NCBI GenBank assembly: GCA_019054805.1
Contig: JAHQIY010000012.1
Location: forward strand, 2,852,001-2,916,000
Direction of reading: 5' to 3'
DNA length: 64,000 nucleotides
Source of the DNA: Brachionus manjavacas
Lineage: Eukaryota; Rotifera; Eurotatoria; Ploima; Brachionidae
Part shown: positions 23,995-34,592 of the stretch, in pieces
How positions within the stretch are numbered: position 1 is the stretch's first letter
How the letters are laid out: each line of letters begins with the position of its first letter
The notes under the pieces: model-generated
What the model was told of the DNA's origin: nothing
What the model saw: the letters and a program-made list of their open reading frames with translations, nothing else
Databases searched by the model: none
Made by a program: the position numbers and the translations under genes

Positions 23995-24570
23995 TTATTC
24001 TACACCCGTGATTCAATCAGTATTAGGAATAATGTCGAGGAGAGGACCCATTTTTGTCTGACTAATGTAAACTCTTTAAAAATTTCAGACTGTCCTTCTT
24101 CCAGAATCACGCTGCACTCGAATTTCTCAAAGAAGAGTTTTATCAAGTAAACTATCTTCTGTGGCAGGTCATTAGATCTAAATGTTGGCTAAAGGCTTTT
24201 TTGAAGTCAATACAGAGATACAGAGGGTTATTCCATTCTAGATTTTGTTCTATGATGTTCTTAAGTGTAAATATCTGGTCTATCTTTTCCCAAATCTTTT
24301 TTTGACAATTGCAATATCCAAAATGTGATTCTACCGCCAGCTTTCATCATCTCTGCCTTGTTTTCCTCAATACCTGGGGCTTTTCTTTTTTTCTGAGCTT
24401 TAACGCAGCTTCTATTTCTTTATGGATATCGAGGTCAGTGCTATAAAGACTTCGGTGTCAATATCGAGGTCAGTGCTAGCTAGTTCAGGTTGCAAAGACT
24501 CTTTAGGGTCTGGTCTATTGATAACTTCTCTAAAGTATTAAAGAGATTACCTAAGAACTTGAAAGGATGA
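23995..24570 (-). pseudogene. LINE reverse transcriptase relic
   Basis: Minus-strand pieces read KIDQIFTLKNIIEQN, PLYLCIDFKKAF (the F-x-D block of motif A), then after a disruption KIVYLIKLFFEKFECSVI and VRQKWVLSSTLFLI, the usual GVRQGCVLSPTLF block. They lie in different frames, so the gene is broken. The family differs from the 17.9-kb element. A 34-36 bp direct duplication, with ATCGAGGTCAGTGCTA in both copies, lies at about 24427-24480. Confidence 0.7.
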
Positions 24571-25059
24571 AAGAGAGGTAGCTTCGGGACCTGATGAAAT
24601 TCCAGAGTAGTCCCAAAATAAAGTCCAAGTCCACAATTGCTAGGCTTTCATAATTACCATCTAAAAATATCATTTTTCCGCAACAATAACTACCTAGAAC
24701 GGAAGAAATGCCATCAATAAAATCGGTTAGGGTTTGAATCACGATATGTTGAAAGCCCTTGTCTATTGTGTAATCTTGTTATTTCTTCTTTCTTTCCTGA
24801 TCTTTTAAATAATTAAACATGTTGTTCCTGTCATTACTTTTTCAATTTGTATATTGAAATTGTCTTTTATATTATATATTAACTTATTTTATTTTTTCTT
24901 GATTTTTATTATTTTTAATTTAAAGGAGTGTAGTATGGTGACATGATCAGACTATAAATATAACTTGTTACTTAAATAGAAAGAGTTCAGTTGTTATTTC
25001 TAAACTTATTTTAAATAAAATTTTTAACCAAATACTAAGCTTATTATCCACACACTCGG

Positions 25060-25215
25060 CCTGTACTACATTTGTCATCAAAATGTTCTTCGAACTTTTT
25101 GCTTTTCTTAAATGAACCAAACAAAGGTTGGGCTATTTTTGAATAATCTCAATAAATTTTCGATAAAAACCTGTGATACCGAGGAAACTCTGAAGCTGTT
25201 TGACCGATTTAGGTG
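25060..25215 (-). pseudogene. Ty3/gypsy-like reverse transcriptase scrap
   Basis: The minus strand reads KQLQSFLGITGFYRKFIEII, followed after a stop by a frame resembling P-L-x-x-L-L-R-K. This matches the thumb region of Ty3/gypsy reverse transcriptases (L-x-x-F-L-G-x-x-x-Y-Y-R-x-F-I). Only about 50 codons survive, with no LTRs nearby. Confidence 0.65.
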
Positions 25216-25244
25216 TCTTAAAGTACTACAGTACTACTACTCGG

Positions 25245-25305
25245 CCTGTACTAAAGGAGCTTTTGCTTGGTACAGTTTAAAAAAATAAATAAGTAATAAT
25301 AAATT
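25245..25305 (+). mobile_element. Decayed LINE 3' tail
   Basis: AAAGGAGCTTTTGCTTGGTAC followed by an AAATAAATA-rich run is a degraded match to the 3' end of the main LINE family here (GGAGCTTTAGCTCGGTAC plus AAATAAATA tail, at 33.2 and 44.3 kb). Confidence 0.55.
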
Positions 25306-25374
25306 TTTTTCATTATCAAATTATAAATAAGAAAATTAATGGAAGGATGCTTACATTTTAACTATTGTAATGTT

Positions 25375-25735
25375 TAAATTAGTACCCTTGGGCCCGTCTA
25401 TCCGATCCTCTCGTAAGACGTATTGGAGCAGCTATTTATGCTCCTTGTTTACTTAACACTCAAAGGACCGGCGGTGTCAATTTGACACTTTTTCAAAAAT
25501 TCAAATTTAATTTTTTAGTTAACGATCGATCATATTTACATGTTTTGCTATTTTTTTTAAAGTTTAAGTAACGGTCTTTTAAAAATTTTGCTTTTCATGT
25601 TACAGACTTTTATGGAACGAATGTAACATTTAAACAACGTTTATGTCAAAAATAGCCGGTCCTTTGAGTGTTAAACGCTCATGGCTAAGTTAATCAAATT
25701 TCCAGTGATATCGACAAAGATGTCGCTATATCACA
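25375..25735 (+). repeat. Dispersed repeat copy 1, interrupted by a MITE
   Basis: Segments around 25390-25440 (TATCCGATCCTCTCG, AGACGTATTGGA, TATTTATGCTCC) and 25680-25735 (AAGTTAATCAAATT, GTGATATCGACAAAGATGT) match 31770-31830 and 31965-32015 in the same order. The family is unknown. The middle differs between copies, and here it contains the MITE at 25453-25674. Confidence 0.55.
25453..25674. mobile_element. TTAA-flanked MITE (piggyBac type)
   Basis: The element has 16-bp perfect terminal inverted repeats, CACTCAAAGGACCGGC at 25457-25472 and its complement at 25655-25670, directly flanked on both sides by TTAA. TTAA target duplication is the hallmark of piggyBac-superfamily elements. The total core is 214 bp with no ORF, so it is non-autonomous. 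The left end carries a 13-bp palindrome, TGTCAATTTGACA, just inside the repeat, also present at the lone end near 21.1 kb. Confidence 0.8.
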
Positions 25736-25739
25736 ACTA

Positions 25740-26855
25740 TGTAAATGATTCTTCAAAATTTAATAAAAATTATTTTTACGAGATAAACAGTCTGATGTTT
25801 ATTTATGGTACATGGTTCTATAAATTTTTCATTTTAATCTGCTACGTTTTTTTGTTTTCTATATTGATACTGCTTTTATAATAACTTTGTTTCAATAAGT
25901 ACTATTTTAATAAAGAGCAATCTATGATAGCTGCTTTTCACTTTAATAATATATGGCTCAAAAGTATTGGGGGAAAAAATCTAAAAGTTAAAAAACAAAA
26001 AGTAAAAAATATAACTTAAATTATTAAAATTATGACTTAAAATTGATCTAAATTTAAATTTCAATTTAATGTTTTAAGAATCAATGTTTAAATGAAAATA
26101 TGGAAACTTTTGCTGATTAAATTTTTAAAAATCCAATTTTTATTTTAAATCACAATTTTTATTTTTTAAAAAACTAAGTCAACAACAAAATATTTATTTT
26201 GAAATCAATATCCTTTTTTTTTATTAAATTTTTGTTTTTAATTTTTTTTATTACATCACCAAAATTTACATCTACCATTTCAAATAAATAAATTAAATCT
26301 TAAAAAAAAAAAGAATTTTGATAAGCAAAAAAGTGAACTTTATATCGTAGACAACTGTATGAAAAAATCAAATCCAAAAAATCTAAATTAATTAGTCGCA
26401 TGTTAATTTTTAAAATTAACTTCTATCACAAATTTTCCCTTATGACTTTAAATGAATCATCTTTTTTATTTAATCTTATTCAAACTCTCTCTACACAAGT
26501 TTTCAGAGCATTAATTTAAAATTTGTATATTTATGATTAATGAACTCAATTTAAAACAAAAAAATATACAATTGATGTGTTGTTGATGTATAAATACTCA
26601 TAGAGCTCTCATTGAAAAATTTAGAATATTTTTTTTATTTAAATACAAAATTAAAGACATGAAAGAATGCATCTAAAATCTTGTTACCGTTTCAAAATTT
26701 TCATGAGAAAACATGCGACTTTATTTGGTTCTAAAACATAAAAGAGCATAAATTAGACAAAATCATCTGATTAAATCTTATCTAAATTAAAAAAAAATTC
26801 ATAAAAACCTCACTAGAAAATTTTTGAAAATTAATTTTTAAAAAATCGACATACA
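25740..26855. other. AT-rich intergenic region
   Basis: No gene or repeat is recognised upstream of the MFS carrier. No TATA box or other promoter element stands out from the general AT-richness. Confidence 0.5.
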
Positions 26856-28348
26856 ATGCTCTATAAACTGCTTCCATACAGACACAAAAAATGGGCAACT
26901 CTATTAGGCGGCTTTTTAATTCATTTCTCCCTTGGTTCATACTATTCCTTCGGCAACCTAAGTCCTTACATGGTCTCATACTTAAGAGAATATGTCGGTA
27001 TTGACATTCGCTACTCAAAATCAATTTGGATATCTACTTTATTCAATTTGGCTTTTGCTGCAGGCACTTTGACCAGCGGATTCATGAATTCCAAGTACAA
27101 AATTAGCTTAAAATTGACCATTTTTTCCGGATGCCTGATCATGACTGCCGGCGTGGCATTGACATATTTTACAATCAAAATATCCTATTTTCTTACCCTA
27201 TTGACTTACGGTGTGATGATTGGCATTGGCACGGGATTTGCCTACATCGGTCCTTTATCTATAGCCATGAAGTGGTTTCCGGAGAAAAAGGGTCTAGCCA
27301 ATTCGGCTATTTTGTTCGGGTACGGCGCAAGCGCCATTATTTTTGACCAAGTTCAAACATTCTACATAAATCCAAATAATTATGCTCCAGATAAACCATA
27401 CTCTGTTAAATATCCGGATGAAAAGTAAGATGAAAATTGCTCACATTTAACAACACTTATTTTGCGAAAGATATTTTTCCAAGCTGCATTTGGATTTGCT
27501 TGACCGTGTGCCCAAAGTTTTTTTACTACTTGGAGCATCTTATATTATTTTACAATTGATTGGAATATGTTTGCTGGCAGATTATGAAGAAAAAGAAGGA
27601 CAAATTCCCATTTCAATTAACAACCAAGAGTCTGATAAAGAAAGTTTAGCTCAGCCTTTGGGCGACATAAACAGTCTTGGAGTTGATTACAAGTCACCTA
27701 ATGAAGGCATGAGTTTGTCTCAGGCATTCAAAAGTCCAGTTTATTTTATGATTGTGACAATTATTTGCACAGTGACTGTGGCGCCTGGGTTCATAGTGGC
27801 GTTCTACAAGGCTTTTGGACTTTCGTTCATTGATGATGATAAGTTTTTGGCAACTGTGGGCTCTGTTAGTAGTATTTTTAATTCTGTTGGAAGATTTTTT
27901 TGGGGATACATGGTCGACAAGTTTTCATTTAAAATGTGTTTTTTATTCTTATCTACAACAATTATAGCTCTAGTGAGTACGATTTATTTGAACAAGTTTT
28001 TTGAGATTAAGGTGCTATATTTGTTATGGGTATGTGCTATATATTCTTGTCAATGCGGTCTGCCAGTGATGGTTCCGACCACAATTGCAAAATGCTTCGG
28101 TCAAAAGAACTTTAACGCCATATTTGGTTCTATACACTTTTTCAGTTTTCCCAATGTCTGCTTGATTGCACTATTGGCATCCTATGCAGAAGAAATTGGC
28201 TGGTTTTGGTTATTCTTTATTGGGTCTTGTATTTCGCTCATTGGTAATTTTAGCATTGATTACAATTTTTAAGTTTTATATTCTATCTTTAGGCTGGTCG
28301 ATAGGCTTTATTTTCAATGTAAAAAAATCAAATGGAGATGACATCTAG
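26856..28348 (+). CDS. MFS carrier of the oxalate/formate antiporter (OFA)-like group
   Basis: Three exons: 26856-27424, 27471-28243 and 28293-28348, with introns of 46 and 49 bp (GTAAGA...GCGAAAG and GTAATT...ATCTTTAG). Phases match (2, then 1), giving 465 aa. The first exon starts MLYKLLPYRHKKWATLLGG and includes the glycine-rich GVMIGIGTGFAYIGPLSIAMKWFPEKKGLANS segment, typical of OFA-type major facilitator proteins. Exon 2 continues KYFSKLHLDLLDRVPKVFLLLG, a central loop with acidic residues, then the second six-helix half with GRFFWGYMVDK. Twelve membrane helices are expected. The third exon, inferred here, replaces a short false C-terminus (NFSIDYNF) with WSIGFIFN and a charged tail. 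The substrate is unknown; monocarboxylates are plausible from the family. Confidence 0.9.
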
Positions 28349-28360
28349 TCATTGGGATAA

Positions 28361-28366
28361 AATAAA
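28361..28366 (+). terminator. Poly(A) signal of the MFS gene
   Basis: AATAAA lies 12 bp past the stop codon of the three-exon model. That is unusually close but common in compact genomes. Further T-rich sequence follows. Confidence 0.5.
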
Positions 28367-28369
28367 ATC

Positions 28370-30220
28370 AATTAATTTTTTTAAATATTTTTTTATTAAA
28401 TTTTTATAAATTTTTTTATTTTTGTTTCGTTTGAAAGTTTTAATTGATAATTTGAAGGCTTTCTAAAATTCAGCACGAAGTTGACAGTGCATAAATTGAT
28501 AGTAGAAAGTATCTGTTAAAAATTTCAAAAATTACCAAAAAACTATTATTTAAAAAACAGAGATTATCTTAATTCAAAGTGAACATCAGTCGAAATTTAA
28601 ATGTTGGGTTTCATGGGACAAATTTTTTTTTGGTCAAATATAACAAGGGTCTAATTTGTCATTAATTAATTTAAAAGAATTCAAAAAAACTCGACATTTG
28701 AGGAAGAATCGTTCAAATTTGATGACTGAAATAAAAAACGAATAAAAATCATAAGAATATTTTTTGTCAGTAGATAAATATTTTTTATAGTAGATGTTTA
28801 TTTTTTTACTATAGATAATTAAAATATCAATAAAAAAAACCCTTGAAAAAAACACTAAAAATTAATTAACATTTATCTTCTTATTCTTTTTGATTGTTAC
28901 TCGCTATTATTGCTAGCATTTTTCGGTCGATTTCATTAGAAATGAATTTTCTATTCCATTGCAATAACTCATCAAGATTATGTCTACCATCTTCTTTTAT
29001 TTTTTTTTTTATTTTTCTCATCTTTGATATTAAAATTTTTATAATAATTATTTATTACATTAAAGGATTATCTACCTTTGAATTAAATTTATCAACTTAA
29101 TGTTTTTTTTTTATCTTATTAAAAAAAATGAATTATCTACTGACAAAAAAATATGCCTAAAATTGATTTTATTCTAAAATTTTGTTTATCTGTACAGTTA
29201 AGTACTTAGGATTAAAACCAAAGAAAAATATATAAATATAAATATAATGAATTAAAATAAATTAAATTAAGTTAATAAATTCAAAAGAGAATAGATAAAT
29301 TAAAAAAAATTTAAATGATAAATGACAGCTTCTACACGTTTAAGGATTAAAATATACCGATTTGAAATCTTTAAAGGAAAATGCAAAATTTTCGTTGTCT
29401 TCTGCTAATCTGAAAGTATGAAACTTTAAATATTTACTTTAAACAGTTCTACTTGGCAGGAAAGACACCATTAGTTTATTTGTCCTATAATATGATCTAA
29501 GCATCTAATGCGTTATTTAATGCTTTTAGGTTGTAAATTCTAACCTGTTGATCTGGAAATGCTTAATATTAAAATTCACTAACAAAACTTTATCTTCTTC
29601 TTGAAAGTTCATTTACTTTCTATTACTCTTCCTTCTTTTGTAGTCTTTGAATAGTCTGTATAAATCAAACCTGATCACTTTACTTCGCAGCCTTTTTTTT
29701 TACAGGTTTGAGTTCATCGGACATATCTTGGTTAAAATCGTCTAAATTTTAATAAGTTGAATCTTACAATATGCTTTCTTTTGATAATTGTGACTAATTT
29801 TTGAAATATGTAAAGTAAAAATAAGACAAAAATAAAATAAGTTAAAATATTAAATAAAAGACAATTAGGTTTATTTTTTGTGTTTGAATTATAAAATGTA
29901 TCCAATGTTGAAATACCATTGAAAAAGTTCGATGCTTCAAATATTTTTTTCAGTTTCAAAAAAAAAAAAATAATTTAAAGTTATTATTGCAAGCATTTTC
30001 ATATTTGAAATTAAACTCTTGGGTGAAATAATGAGAGAATAAAAGAATGAGTTTAATTTTGGTTTGGAAATTTGAAAAAAATTTTGAAAATTATTTTTTA
30101 ACTTTTAAACAATTCATTTATGCTTTTTTACCGAGCAAATGCTCCTTCAGAATAAAAATGCATGAAAAAGCTAAAAATAAAGTTAAATTATATAAAAATT
30201 ATATAATGGAAATCAATACA
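28370..30220. other. AT-rich intergenic region
   Basis: No gene is supported. Short frames are Phe/Ile/Asn/Lys-rich. A 14-codon frame at 29724..29680 (minus) is discussed under rejected items. Confidence 0.5.
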
Positions 30221-30227
30221 GGGAAGA

Positions 30228-30345
30228 AAAAAAAAAAAAAAAAAAAAACTTTACCTGAGTCTGGGTTTCCATCGCTGTTGTAATGTGGTTTTAGACTCCT
30301 TAGTCGATTTGATGGTGGTTCTCCTTGCAAAGTTGAATATAGAGG
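30228..30345. other. Poly(A) tract joined to a unique GC-richer segment
   Basis: A run of more than 20 A is followed by about 95 bp of balanced composition (CTGAGTCTGGGTTTCC, GTCGATTTGATGGTGG). On the minus strand it can be read as GEPPSNRLRSLKPHYNSDG ending at a donor-like CAG|GTAAAG. It could be a retroposed fragment or a stray exon. I cannot assign it. Confidence 0.3.
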
Positions 30346-30528
30346 CAATATAAAATGTAAAAAATTTAAAATATAAAATGAATAATAATTATTGAAATTA
30401 AAAAAGCAGAAAGAAAAAAACAAAATTAACATTTAAATTAAATATTTTATTCAATTTTTATTTAAATTTTTTAGAAAACACTTAAACTTTGTCTTATTTA
30501 TTACATTTTATTTTCTAAATTTTTATTA

Positions 30529-30557
30529 ACATCGCCTTTAAGGCGTTCATTGAAATA

Positions 30558-30588
<31 letters not shown>

Positions 30589-30595
30589 TAAAATA
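30529..30595 (+). mobile_element. LINE-like 3' end: hairpin plus (AAT)n tail
   Basis: CGCCTTTAAGGCG (30533-30545) is a palindromic stem followed by TTCATTG and an (AAT)n microsatellite. The layout copies that of the other LINE 3' ends in the window, so this may be a severely 5'-truncated insertion. No coding remnant is attached. Confidence 0.4.
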
Positions 30596-30680
30596 AAAAA
30601 TGAATACAAAAAAAATGATAAATAATTCATTTAGAATAAAGTTTTCATTCAATTGTTGAAAAACTGGATCTAGTCGTTTA

Positions 30681-31675
30681 GGTAAACCACAGTTCACTTA
30701 TTATCCAAAAAATTCTTGTTCTCAGGTTTTATGAACTATCGGTTCACCCAATTTTTTTGTTCAAAATATAATAAGGGTGAACCAAAATAGAATTAAGTGA
30801 ACAAATTAAATAAATCTAGTTAAAAGAATTTTTATTTCTCGAAACTGGTATAAAAATTACTTAATATTTTTTTTTTAATTTGAAGGAGCTTTAAAAATAG
30901 CTTAGCATTTGCTCTGATTTGTTTGGCTTGGAATTACCCTTCCATCACCCAAATGTGCTATCTACTTAAAACTTTGCCTTTCAGCATAAAATAATAAAAA
31001 TTAAAGAAAATTAAAATTAATTTTTCACCCTATGTGTTTGATTTTGGGGAACATATATTCAACTATTTCCCAAAATTTACTTACTTCGCCCAACTTTAAA
31101 TTTTCTATGTAATTATTCTTTCTATCTTATTTTTTATCATTAAATTAGCTTTTTTCTGTAAAGTTGAAAAAATTTCTAATTAGGTGAACTATTTTTAGAT
31201 TAGGTCAACTAATAGTTCATAAAACAAGAGAACAAGAATTGTTCCAGTAACAGGTGAACCATAGTTTAGCATAACAAACTAACATACAAAATATCTTGTT
31301 GAATTTCTGGCAAATTATAAATTTTAAATATTTATTTTAAATTTTTATTAGAAAAAAAAAGTATTTACTAAATGAAAAATATTTAAAAAAAATGAAACAA
31401 TTAGAATTTGATTAATAAATCTTATTATGTCTAGAAAAAAATTAAGAAATGTTTGAAAAATATAAATCCCGAACTTTTTTAACGAAAATTTACCATTTAA
31501 AATTTAGTATTTAAGTAATTAATTTTAATTTTCTTTAATTTTTATTATTTTAAGCTGAAAGGCAAAGATTTAAGTAAAGAGAGCATTTGGGTATTTGGAA
31601 TTGTTGAAAGGGTAATTCCAAGTCAAACAGATCAGAGCAAATTCTAAGCTATTTTTAAAGCTCCTTCAAAAAAAA
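30681..31675. repeat. Interleaved inverted repeats
   Basis: Two inverted-repeat pairs overlap. Pair a is 30681-30752 against about 31200-31267 (shared core AATTCTTGTTCTC, TTTTATGAACTAT). Pair b is 30870-31018 against about 31519-31675 (shared GAAGGAGCTTTAAAAATAGC, CTTTGCCTTTCAGC). The order a-b-a'-b' cannot be a simple nested hairpin, so at least two foldback-type insertions or a rearrangement are implied. There is no ORF. Confidence 0.7.
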
Positions 31676-31764
31676 ATTAGAAATTTTTATAAAAATTTTA
31701 AGATAACTATTAGTTAAGAAAATAATCTTTTATCTTGGCCTGTAATTTTTGCATTCTGAACCTA

Positions 31765-32015
31765 GGCTCTTCTATCCGATCTTCCCGTTAGACGTATTGG
31801 ACCAGTTATTTATGCTTTTTTCAGAACATGAATATGCTGACAAAACTTAGATTGGATACCATCATCCATTTCACCGAAAGAGATTCAATAGTAAACTCTT
31901 AGTAAAATCATGTTGAGAGCAAAATTTCTTTTCGATGTAAATGGTATGGAGAAGTTGCCTGAATAAAGAGTCAATTAACTAATCCAATGATATCGATAAA
32001 AATGTTGCTTAATCA
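31765..32015 (+). repeat. Dispersed repeat copy 2
   Basis: This is the second copy of the repeat at 25375-25735: TATCCGATCTTCCCG, AGACGTATTGGACC, TATTTATGCT, then after a different middle ATTAACTAATCCAATGATATCGA. Copies are roughly 80% alike where they match. Element type is unknown. Confidence 0.5.
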
Positions 32016-32207
32016 CAGGGCTTTTTATTCTTATGTTGTCTTATTATATAAAAAATCTAGTGTGACTTCATTATAAACGGTTGTTTTTGGATAATTTCTT
32101 CAAGAAGGACAACACTTTATCAGGGTCAATATTAAAAAGAATATTTAACTCTCAAATTCGACCGTGGGAAAATATAACACTGAATTAGTAGTGGTTTAAC
32201 ATGAAAA

Positions 32208-33267
32208 TTTAATTAATAAATTGATTAAAAGAATGAATTCACCTAATTACTTAATTAACTGGATTAGATCCTTTCTAGATCCTAGGACATTTAAGGTAAA
32301 AGTGAGTGGCATCATAAGAAACTCAAAGAAATGTTTAAATCAGATGATGGGAAGAATACCAAATAACCGCAAGTGCCCCTCAAGGCTCAGTAATTAGTCC
32401 TCTTTTATTTAGTATAAATATTAATGAGATCCCTAAATGAAAAATGATCAAGTTAAATTCTTAATTTATAACAAAATAGGGGATTTTTGAAAATAAGATA
32501 TATAAATACACCAACGAACTAAAATTTTTTGGAAACAGAATAGTGAGCCAACAAAAAAATCAGGTTTCTTGGTTTTAAATTTGATTATAAGTTAAATTTT
32601 AATATACTAGTAGGCGAAATTAAAGAACGCTACAATAAAAGGCGAAATATTACTAAGATATTGTCAAACAAAAAATAGGGTCTTACTCAAATCACACTAG
32701 GAAATTAATAAATCTTTAGTCGGGTCAATTTTAGACTATTTTTTTCCTTTCTTGAATTCATTTTCAGAAAATAATAATCAAAAAACTTCAAGCAATTGAG
32801 CATACAGCAGTAAGATTTATCCCTTAGTTAAAATATGATACTCCCTCCAACATGTTGCATCATGAGGCTTTTAATAAGCTTAAATTACTAACAGTCTCAA
32901 ATCGACTTTTTGAGTTGAGTGAGAGATATGTTGAGGCAGGACTGAGTCATTCTATTCCATTGATTGTCAGACTGGTGGAGGAATACAAAGCGGGTTTCGA
33001 ATCAAGATATATTGAAAACCTAATTCCATTGTGTAATTGCTACCTTACTATTTCCTCCTTTTTTCCTGAAGCTTCAACTATGTAAACATGTGTCACATGT
33101 AACAACCTATTTCAATTAATGTCTTCTTAACTTTCTTTACATTTTTTAGCTTATTTACTTTTTTTTTATCTTTATTTTATCTTATTTTATTAACTTTATT
33201 TTTATTTTTTATAATTCATTCTGAAGGAGCTCTAGCTCGGTACAGGAAACAAATAAATAAATAAATG
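32208..33267 (+). pseudogene. LINE (main family), 3' half, decayed
   Basis: The nucleotide sequence parallels the LINEs at 42.3-44.3 and 53.3-54.3 kb: TTAACTGGATTAGATCC (NWIRSF), CCGCAAGTGCCCCTCAAGG (AGVPQG), then the thumb region and the C-terminal frame 32852-33085 (LLTVSNRLFELSERYVEAG). Frameshifts and a deletion that removes the F-A-D-D region break it. The 3' end is GGAGCTCTAGCTCGGTAC, a short hairpin (GAGCT/AGCTC), followed by an AAATAAATA tail ending near 33267. Confidence 0.85.
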
Positions 33268-33369
33268 TGATTCAATACGACTTTGTCTGTGTAACTTGAG
33301 ATCTAAACACTTTAGAAATATTTTAAATGATCTGTTAAAGAATGGATGAAACTTTTTACTTTAGAAGAC

Positions 33370-33665
33370 AATATAAATAATGAATAATCTCTGTTTTTTG
33401 CAGATGATCTAGTTATATTCTTTATTTAGACAAAAAGGGGAACCTAGGCTAGGTCATCTGCGAGAAGCAGAGAGTATTCATAATTTTTTTTTGTTTCATT
33501 TAGGTATCTCATTAATATTTATACTAAATAAAAGAGGACTAATTACTGAGCCTTGAGGAACACTTGCAATTATTTTGTATTCATTCCTTATGATGTCAAT
33601 CACTTTAACCTTAAATGTCCTAGGGTAGAGAAAGGATCTAATCCAAGAAATTAAGTAAGACACCT
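33370..33665. mobile_element. LINE fragment folded on itself
   Basis: 33370-33445 is plus-strand LINE sequence across the catalytic F-A-D-D box (TGCAGATGATCTAGTTA). From about 33452 the same part recurs inverted and runs back toward the N-terminus (AGGTCATCTGCGAGAAGC, then the complement of AGTCCTCTTTTATTTAG). The two arms overlap in LINE coordinates, so the locus is a palindrome rather than a simple 5' inversion. Confidence 0.75.
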
Positions 33666-33669
33666 CAAG

Positions 33670-34590
33670 TCATTTAAAATGTTTCGCCCACTCTCTACAG
33701 ATAGGATTTAAGAATAGATTGAAAAATGTCAAATGCTAAAGGTCTACTTAAGAAATTTCCTTAAAAAATCATGAAAAATATTTTTAAAAATAAAATTTCA
33801 AAAGTCAAACTCAGCTTTAACTGTAAAATTTTGCAGATTTTTAAGTTAATTTTTGACTTTTGACCAACTCTAAAATAGTGGTAAGAGATCAGGATGTTGG
33901 TTCAATTCCATTTGAAAACAATTTACGTAATTCTTGAAAAAAAATTAGCAAAAAAGGCCGAAATTATAATATTTCTAGAGAAATTTACTCAAAAAAATTA
34001 CATTGAAACATGCATCTTTTATATGGAAATAATTTACTAAATCTGAAATAATTTGTGCTTCATTGCCTAATTTCAAAGCCAAATATCTTCATTGATTGTG
34101 GTCAAAGCTATAATAAACAATACATCATTCGATAGAGAATGAACCATAGTCTAATATGGACACATTTTTTATACTTGCTTATTGCTAAAATTAGCCTAAC
34201 AATTTGAAAAAACAAAAAAAAATAAAATTTTTTTCTCACAAATTTGACTTTATTTAAAAAAAACTTGCATTTTTTTGCTGCAAAACTTTAAAGTACTTTG
34301 CACCATTGGATAGATAAATCTATTAGCTATCCGAATGTGTGCCTATGTGGTCAAGTTGGTTGCCATTGTGGCTGGCTATGCTCAATTTAGACAAGGCAGT
34401 GAACACAAATTGAATAAGAAACACAAAAAAAATATTATTTTTATCATAAAATAAAATTCTCTAGTTTATTTCTCCGCCGTACGAGTAAAATTTGCAAGCT
34501 AGTATTTAAATCGCGATTTTTCTACACAAACGTATATTGTAGTTCAAATAAATCGATTTTTTAATAATTAAGTACACACTCAACTATCAA
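33670..34590. other. AT-rich spacer upstream of the histone H1 gene
   Basis: No gene is visible. TATTTAAA at 34503-34510 followed by TCGCGA lies about 85 bp before the H1 start codon and is a possible TATA-like element. Confidence 0.4.
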
Positions 34591-34592
34591 AA

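Noticed and set aside
29680..29724. Minus-strand 14-codon frame MSDELKPVKKKAAK
   Set aside because: It looks like a basic micropeptide but has no paralogue or splice context, and such short frames arise often by chance.
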